From assembly GCF_041359055.1 (NCBI RefSeq), contig NZ_JBGJKZ010000002.1, forward strand, positions 62,001 through 126,000: a stretch of 64,000 nucleotides of DNA, given 5' to 3'. Every line of letters starts with the position of its first letter. The stretch's first letter is position 1. Of this stretch, positions 58,973 to 64,000 are shown one piece after another. The notes under the pieces were generated by a model, which was given only the letters and a program-made list of their open reading frames with translations, ran no database searches and was not told where the DNA came from. The stretch comes from Paenalcaligenes hominis_A (GTDB lineage Bacteria > Pseudomonadota > Gammaproteobacteria > Burkholderiales > Burkholderiaceae_B). The position numbers and the translations under genes are program-made.

Positions 58973-59659
58973 ATGAGCACCGTAGACTCCGTTCAAAATC
59001 CCGCCGGCGCAGCGTTGGCTTCAGCCCGAGGTCGGGTCGATTTAATGGGCGATACCCAAGACCGTTTTTTAACCATGCTGATTACGCAGCTGCGTAACCA
59101 AGATCCACTTAATCCCATGGAAAACGAGCAAATTACGAGTCAATTAGCTCAGCTATCCACAGTTCAAGGCATTCAGCAGCTCAACGATACGTTATTAGCT
59201 TTGTCTGGTCAGATGGATGTGTCTCAATCAATGCAAGCCGCCAATTTAATTGGCAAGCCTGTATTGGTACCAGGGTCAAAAATCTCATTGGGTTCTGATC
59301 CCGCTAATCCCGAGGTCAAAGTGGCGACTCCATTTGGGGTGGACCTGATGGGTACGGCTGACAAGGTCACGGTCAATATTCTCGATAACAGCGGTAGTGT
59401 GGTGCGTGAAATCGAGCTCGATATTCAGGAGGCCGGTGTGTACTCCTTCGAGTGGGATGGTCGTGACAATACCGGACAGGTACTTCCCGATGGGGCATAC
59501 AACGTAGAGGTAAAAGCATCTTTGGCAGACGCACCCGTTAGCGCCGAGGCGCTGCGTTATGGTGTGGTCGATAGCGTCGCTTACACCACCAAAGGCTTGC
59601 GCTTAGATTTAGGTCTAGCAGGGGATTACTCGCTGCTAGATATTCGCAAAATAATGTAA
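58973..59659 (+). CDS. flgD: flagellar hook-cap protein FlgD
   Basis: A 228-residue scaffold for hook assembly. The N-terminal segment FLTMLITQLRNQDPLNPMENEQITSQLAQLSTVQGIQQLN is the family hallmark, and the C-terminal beta-domain contains EAGVYSFEWDGRDNTGQVLPDGAY. It starts two bases after flgC. Confidence 0.95.
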   Translation: MSTVDSVQNPAGAALASARGRVDLMGDTQDRFLTMLITQLRNQDPLNPMENEQITSQLAQLSTVQGIQQLNDTLLALSGQMDVSQSMQAANLIGKPVLVPGSKISLGSDPANPEVKVATPFGVDLMGTADKVTVNILDNSGSVVREIELDIQEAGVYSFEWDGRDNTGQVLPDGAYNVEVKASLADAPVSAEALRYGVVDSVAYTTKGLRLDLGLAGDYSLLDIRKIM

Positions 59660-59721
59660 TTTTTGGCAGGCAGGCCAACAGTATCCGGCTGCCGCACTAT
59701 TCGGACTGAAAGAGGAAAACT

Positions 59722-61053
59722 ATGGGTTTTGGACAAGGTTTAAGCGGACTCAATGCCGCTTCCCAAAATTTAGATGTCATTGGTAATAACATTGCTAACT
59801 CCAGCACAGTAGGCTTTAAAGCCTCCACTATTGCCTTTGCCGACGTATACGCAAGTTCACGTGTGGGCTTGGGGGTTCAGGTAGCAAATATTAATCAACG
59901 GTTTACGACAGGCAATATTAGCGTTTCGGGTAATCAGTTGGATATGGCTATTGATGGTGCCAAGGGGTTATTTCGTCTTGTAGATAACAATGGCGCTGTG
60001 TATTACTCGCGCAATGGTCAATTCACCGCAAATAAAAACTTTGATGTGGTGAATGCGCAGGGGCAAAAACTAACAGGGTTTAAAGCAAATCCAGACGGCA
60101 CCATTACAAACGAGCTGACTACTATTAAAGTACCTGTGGGCAACATTGCTCCCCAAGCCACGACGACGGTGTCGTTACGCACTAACTTAGACTCACGCTC
60201 AGAGGAAATTCAAGGTGTAAGCGATGGGTATTCGGCGATTACAAACCCCGATGGCACCACCTCTTATCGTCCTACTTTTGATGTTACCAAGCCTGAAAAT
60301 CACACGCACACTTTACCCATGACCGTGTACGATTCCTTAGGTAATCCGCATCAGTTAAATCAGTATTTTGTCAAAGTGGCAGAAAATGATGGCAATAGTG
60401 AGTGGGAGGTGTATTACGCATTAGATGGTGAGCTTTTGCATGGTACAGATGGCAATGCCAGCCTAGAAGACCCAACCGCTAGCTCGAAGTTGATTAAAAA
60501 GACCCTTAGCTTTGATGCGGCGGGTCGATTGGTAAATGCTGACAATCCCGACTTACCACCCCAAGATTTTAATTTAACGGTTTCAGGCATGGGTGGCGCA
60601 TCGCCTGCTGATCCGTTGGCGATCGAGATCAGCTATAACGGCTCTACCCAATTCGGTGGTGAGTTCAGCCCTTCTTTTGCTCAAAATGGCTTCACAACTG
60701 GCGAATATTCCAGTATGTCCATTGCTTCCGATGGCACTATTGTTGCTAACTACACCAACGGTGAAAGTCAAATCATGGGTGCTCTGGCATTGGCCGATTT
60801 TAATAATATGAACGGTTTACAAGCCGTGGGTGGTAACGCTTGGGTAGAAACGGGGGCGTCTGGTCAGCCTGTTTTAGGCCAACCCGGAACCAATGGTTTT
60901 GCCAGTGTTAAAGGCCAAGCAGTCGAAGAATCTAACGTCGACATGAGCCAAGAACTAGTCAATATGATCATTGCGCAGCGTACTTATCAAGCCAATGCGC
61001 AAACCATCAAAACCCAAGACCAAATTTTACAAACCCTAATTACGCTACGTTAA
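59722..61053 (+). CDS. flgE: flagellar hook protein FlgE
   Basis: A 443-residue hook subunit. It begins MGFGQGLSGLNAASQNLDVIGNNIANSSTVGFK and ends VEESNVDMSQELVNMIIAQRTYQANAQTIKTQDQILQTLI, the paired axial helices. The middle (about residues 150-330) forms the variable surface domains. It is preceded by a ribosome site (AGAGGAAA) after a 62-base gap. Confidence 0.95.
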   Translation: MGFGQGLSGLNAASQNLDVIGNNIANSSTVGFKASTIAFADVYASSRVGLGVQVANINQRFTTGNISVSGNQLDMAIDGAKGLFRLVDNNGAVYYSRNGQFTANKNFDVVNAQGQKLTGFKANPDGTITNELTTIKVPVGNIAPQATTTVSLRTNLDSRSEEIQGVSDGYSAITNPDGTTSYRPTFDVTKPENHTHTLPMTVYDSLGNPHQLNQYFVKVAENDGNSEWEVYYALDGELLHGTDGNASLEDPTASSKLIKKTLSFDAAGRLVNADNPDLPPQDFNLTVSGMGGASPADPLAIEISYNGSTQFGGEFSPSFAQNGFTTGEYSSMSIASDGTIVANYTNGESQIMGALALADFNNMNGLQAVGGNAWVETGASGQPVLGQPGTNGFASVKGQAVEESNVDMSQELVNMIIAQRTYQANAQTIKTQDQILQTLITLR

Positions 61054-61081
61054 TTAGGGCACTAAATTACGGATACTCAGC

Positions 61082-61828
61082 ATGGATCGCATTGTTTATA
61101 CCGCTATGAATGGTGCCCAGCGCTTGCTTGAGCAGCAAGCTACGGTCACTAACAACATGGCTAACATTAATACCACTGGCTTCAGAGAACAGCTTGCTAT
61201 TCAGCGTGCTGTACCGTTGCAAGGGGGCGCTCTGTTTCCCACTCGGGTAGGCAATGCAACCGTTACACCAGCGTCTAGCCATACTCAGGGTGCATTAGCA
61301 GAAACCGGTCATGCCTTAGACGCGGCGATACGGGGCGATGGCTGGTTTGCGGTTATGACACCCGCCGGTGAAGCCTATACACGTGCAGGCGATTTTGCAG
61401 TTAACCAAGATAACCTGTTGGTTAACCAACAAGGCTACCCTGTGTTGTCCGCCGATAACGCTCCCATTGAAGTGCCTGACCAAGGCGCAATTACTTTTTC
61501 CACCGACGGTCAAATTACCGCCTTAGGAGCAGGTGATAACCCTCGCGACATTCAGGTAATTGGTCAGTTGAAACTTGTGAACCCAGAAAATGATCAATTA
61601 GTACGTGGTGATGATGGCTGGTTCCGCTTGGCAGACGGTGCCGTGGCTCAACCTAGCCCCGAGGTCACCATAGCCCCAGGTTTTTTGGAAAAAAGTAATG
61701 TGAATCCTGCTGAGGTAATGGTGGCGCTTATCAACAATACACGCCAGTTTGAAATGCAAATGAAAGTCATTTCAGATGCGAGTCAGCGTGAAGAAAAAGC
61801 AAACAGCATCCTTTCTACTAACGGTTAA
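61082..61828 (+). CDS. flgF: flagellar proximal rod protein FlgF
   Basis: A 248-residue rod protein beginning MDRIVYTAMNGAQRLLEQQATVTNNMANINTTGFREQ, with GDGWFAVMTPAGEAYTRAGDF and the C-terminal EKSNVNPAEVMVALINNTRQFEMQMKVI. It lies between flgE and flgG as in related clusters. Confidence 0.94.
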   Translation: MDRIVYTAMNGAQRLLEQQATVTNNMANINTTGFREQLAIQRAVPLQGGALFPTRVGNATVTPASSHTQGALAETGHALDAAIRGDGWFAVMTPAGEAYTRAGDFAVNQDNLLVNQQGYPVLSADNAPIEVPDQGAITFSTDGQITALGAGDNPRDIQVIGQLKLVNPENDQLVRGDDGWFRLADGAVAQPSPEVTIAPGFLEKSNVNPAEVMVALINNTRQFEMQMKVISDASQREEKANSILSTNG

Positions 61829-61860
61829 TTAACCCGCTCCTTTTATCTTTAGGTTTTATT

Positions 61861-62646
61861 ATGATTCGTTCACTTTGGATAGCTAAGACGGGTTTAGAAG
61901 CCCAGCAGACAAATTTGGATGTGATTTCCAATAACTTGGCTAACGTTAATACCGCAGGCTTTAAACGCAGTCGTCCTGTGTTTGAAGACCTAATGTATCA
62001 AACACTGCGCCAGCCCGGAGCTCAAGTCGGTGCGGCAAACCAACTGCCTACAGGGCTACAAATTGGTACGGGGGTACGCACCGTCGCTACCGAGCGCATT
62101 CATAGCCAAGGCGGGTTAAACAACACGGGTCACTCGTTAGATGTAGCCATCCAAGGCCGGGGTTACTTTCAGGTTGAGATGCCAGATGGAACCTTTGCCT
62201 ATACCCGCAATGGTCAGTTGCAGCTTGATCAAAATGGTCAGCTTGTGACGGCTGGTGGTTATCCTATTCAGCCTCCTATCAACATCCCAGATAACGCATT
62301 GCAAATTGAAATTTCACGTGATGGCACGGTGTCAGTGACACAGCCAGGCGCAATTGGTGCCAGCATAGAGGTAGGTCAGTTGCAACTCACCACTTTTGTA
62401 AACACCAGTGGTTTGCAAAGCGTAGGTGAAAACCTATATGTGGAAACGGATGCGTCTGGTGCGGCTAACTTTTTACAACCCGGCATGGACGGGGCAGGGC
62501 TAGTCTTACAGGAATACACCGAGACCTCTAACGTCAACGTGGCCGAGGAGCTTGTGAATATGATCACAGCACAGCGCGCCTACGAAATGAACAGTAAAGC
62601 CGTGCAAACGTCCGATCAAATGTTAGGTCGTTTAACGCAGATCTAA
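61861..62646 (+). CDS. flgG: flagellar distal rod protein FlgG
   Basis: A 261-residue distal rod subunit, near the usual 260 residues. It begins MIRSLWIAKTGLEAQQTNLDVISNNLANVNTAGFKRSR, has the FlgG-specific LPTGLQIGTGVRTVAT and GRGYFQVEMPDGTFAYTRNGQ, and ends ETSNVNVAEELVNMITAQRAYEMNSKAVQTSDQML. Confidence 0.96.
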   Translation: MIRSLWIAKTGLEAQQTNLDVISNNLANVNTAGFKRSRPVFEDLMYQTLRQPGAQVGAANQLPTGLQIGTGVRTVATERIHSQGGLNNTGHSLDVAIQGRGYFQVEMPDGTFAYTRNGQLQLDQNGQLVTAGGYPIQPPINIPDNALQIEISRDGTVSVTQPGAIGASIEVGQLQLTTFVNTSGLQSVGENLYVETDASGAANFLQPGMDGAGLVLQEYTETSNVNVAEELVNMITAQRAYEMNSKAVQTSDQMLGRLTQI

Positions 62647-62664
62647 TACAGCTCAAGGTAAGTC

Positions 62665-63354
62665 ATGATGGGGTTCACGTTCAGTAGGTTGAGTGTCATA
62701 ACACTCGCGGCATTGATTAGCGCTTGTGCTATGGTTCCACCCGAACCAGTTGTGGTTGGGCCGCTGAGCGCGCCGCCGCCGGCACCTTTGCCACCACAGG
62801 CGGTAGCAAATGGTGCTATTTATCAGCCTACTGCATACGGTAACTATCCTTTGTTCGAGGATAGAAGACCGCGCAATGTGGGGGACATTGTCACTATTGT
62901 GATCCAAGAAAAAACGAACGCTGCTAAAAGTGTATCCACCAACACCGATCGCAATAGCGAGGCGGGAATGAATATCGGTCTTTCACCTGGTATTTTGCCT
63001 AGCGAACTCGGCACTCGGCAAAATTTTGAAGCCACAGGCTCGAACAGCGCTAAAGGCTCGGGAACCAGTCGCGCAGACAACATGTTTTCAGGCACGTTAA
63101 CCACCACCGTGATTGGGGTCATGCCCAATGGCAATCTTCAAGTCGCGGGCGAAAAGCAAATTGCTATCAACCGTGGTAGTGAATACATGCGCTTTTCTGG
63201 TGTGGTGGACCCACGTTCTATCTCTGGCTCAGGCACCGTCGTTTCCACTCAGGTTGCGGATGCACGCATTGAGTTTCGCAGCAAAGGCGTGATGGACGAG
63301 GTGCAAACTATGGGTTGGCTGCAGCGTTTCTTCTTAAATATCTCCCCTTTCTAA
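62665..63354 (+). CDS. flgH: flagellar L-ring lipoprotein FlgH
   Basis: A 229-residue outer-membrane ring protein. The signal ends in a lipobox (LISACA), so Cys at about residue 21 is lipidated. FEDRRPRNVGDIVTIVIQEKTNAAKS, GTLTTTVIGVMPNGNLQVAGEKQIAIN, EYMRFSGVVDPRSI and the terminal MGWLQRFFLNISPF are typical. Two ATG codons are adjacent (62665 and 62668). Confidence 0.95.
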   Translation: MMGFTFSRLSVITLAALISACAMVPPEPVVVGPLSAPPPAPLPPQAVANGAIYQPTAYGNYPLFEDRRPRNVGDIVTIVIQEKTNAAKSVSTNTDRNSEAGMNIGLSPGILPSELGTRQNFEATGSNSAKGSGTSRADNMFSGTLTTTVIGVMPNGNLQVAGEKQIAINRGSEYMRFSGVVDPRSISGSGTVVSTQVADARIEFRSKGVMDEVQTMGWLQRFFLNISPF

Positions 63355-63356
63355 TT

Positions 63357-64000
63357 ATGAAAAAACAAGCAGTCTCTTTACGTTTTTCTGCATGTGCCGC
63401 CATCGCTAAAACGCTATTGGCCGCGCTCTTGGTCTGGCAGCCTTTGACGGCTCATGCAGAACGCATCAAAGATTTAGCCTCTATCCAAGGGGTACGAGAA
63501 AACCAGCTCATTGGCTATGGCTTAGTGGTGGGTTTAGATGGCAGCGGTGATCAAGTGCGCCAAGCCCCATTTACGCAACAAAGCTTAACCAATATGCTGT
63601 CACAACTAGGGGTGACCATTCCTCAGGGCAGCAATATGCAGCTTAAAAACGTAGCCGCCGTAATGGTAACGGCACGTTTACCCGCTTTTGCACGCCCAGG
63701 CCAAGCCGTGGATGTGGTGGTGTCCTCAATGGGAAATGCCAAAAGCCTACGGGGTGGTACCTTGCTAATGACTCCTCTAAAGGGGGCAAATGGTCAGGTC
63801 TATGCTATTGCCCAAGGTAACTTATTAGTGGGTGGTGCAGGTGCCGAAGCAGGGGGTTCCAGTGTGCAGGTCAACCAATTAAATGGCGGTACTATCCCAA
63901 GCGGTGCCATTGTAGAGCAAAGTGTGCCCACGACATTTATTTACGATGGGGCATTAACGCTAGAGCTCAACAGTACCGATTTTGGCACGGCGCAAAACAT
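63357..64000 (+). CDS. flgI: flagellar P-ring protein FlgI, N-terminal part (cut by window edge)
   Basis: The first 214 codons are in the window. A signal peptide (MKKQAVSLRFSACAA to TAHA) is followed by ERIKDLASIQGVRENQLIGYGLVVGLDGSGDQVRQAPFTQQSLTNML, the highly conserved start of mature FlgI, then NVAAVMVTARLPAFARPGQ and GGTLLMTPLKGANGQVYAIAQG. The ATG lies two bases after the flgH stop. It polymerises around the rod with FlgA help. The C-terminal part lies beyond the window. Confidence 0.95.
   Translation, partial: MKKQAVSLRFSACAAIAKTLLAALLVWQPLTAHAERIKDLASIQGVRENQLIGYGLVVGLDGSGDQVRQAPFTQQSLTNMLSQLGVTIPQGSNMQLKNVAAVMVTARLPAFARPGQAVDVVVSSMGNAKSLRGGTLLMTPLKGANGQVYAIAQGNLLVGGAGAEAGGSSVQVNQLNGGTIPSGAIVEQSVPTTFIYDGALTLELNSTDFGTAQN

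Noticed and set aside
1..64000. CRISPR array, insertion sequence, prophage or toxin-antitoxin module
   Set aside because: No regularly spaced repeats, transposase, integrase or paired small toxin-antitoxin frames were seen on reading through both strands.

Overview
The window reads as chromosomal DNA of a betaproteobacterium of the order Burkholderiales, most likely Alcaligenaceae. The basis is the flagellar and chemotaxis layout (flhDC, motAB, cheAW, a receptor, cheRBYZ, flhBAF, flgNMA / flgBCDEFGHI), which resembles Bordetella and its relatives, together with FlhDC master control, aromatic-acid catabolism and metal-resistance modules. Base composition by eye is moderate, with a visibly more AT-rich block at about 5-28 kb; no composition was computed. 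No insertion sequence, integrase, CRISPR array, rRNA or phage gene was seen.

Region 1 (1-4.9 kb) is a copper module. A Tat-exported multicopper oxidase and a c-type cytochrome (cut by the window edge) point left. A CopR/CopS two-component pair points right. A CusR/CopR-type operator lies between them. A glutaredoxin-MauE fusion protein follows.

Region 2 (5.7-24.3 kb) is an aromatic-acid island. It holds a five-gene branched-chain-amino-acid-type ABC importer. Next comes a LysR gene divergent from an operon for benzoylformate decarboxylase (mdlC), (S)-mandelate dehydrogenase (mdlB), an enolase-superfamily protein in the place of mandelate racemase, a tripartite tricarboxylate-type (TTT) transporter (tctC-B-A) and a benzaldehyde dehydrogenase. 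This should convert mandelate through benzoylformate and benzaldehyde to benzoate. A BenM/CatM-type LysR follows, then a divergent nahG/nahR pair (salicylate to catechol). Benzoate- and catechol-degrading genes are not in the window.

Region 3 (24.5-35.3 kb) holds stress and efflux functions. These are an ars operon whose first gene arsC is broken (arsC*-arsB-arsH-arsR), tRNA-Asn, an EamA transporter, a BigR-type repressor divergent from a persulfide-dioxygenase-like hydrolase, a CadR regulator divergent from a Cd/Zn/Pb P-type ATPase, and a SulP anion transporter.

Region 4 (35.2-39.7 kb) is glycerol metabolism: glpK, a TM2 protein and a lipoate-ligase-like gene on the minus strand, divergent from glpD.

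Region 5 (39.7-64 kb) is motility. It runs from the master regulator flhDC through motAB, the chemotaxis genes, the export genes flhB-flhA-flhF (FlhF unusually long), the late regulator pair flgM-flgN with a clear sigma-28 promoter, flgA, and the rod/hook operon flgB to flgI (flgI cut by the right edge). A near-palindrome resembling an FlhD4C2 box sits between flgA and flgB.

The most unusual points are the mandelate-racemase homologue lacking the classical His/Asp catalytic pair, two uptake systems beside one mandelate pathway, the decayed arsC at the head of an otherwise intact ars operon, the roughly 420-residue C-terminal extension of FlhF, and the lysine-rich tail of FlhC.
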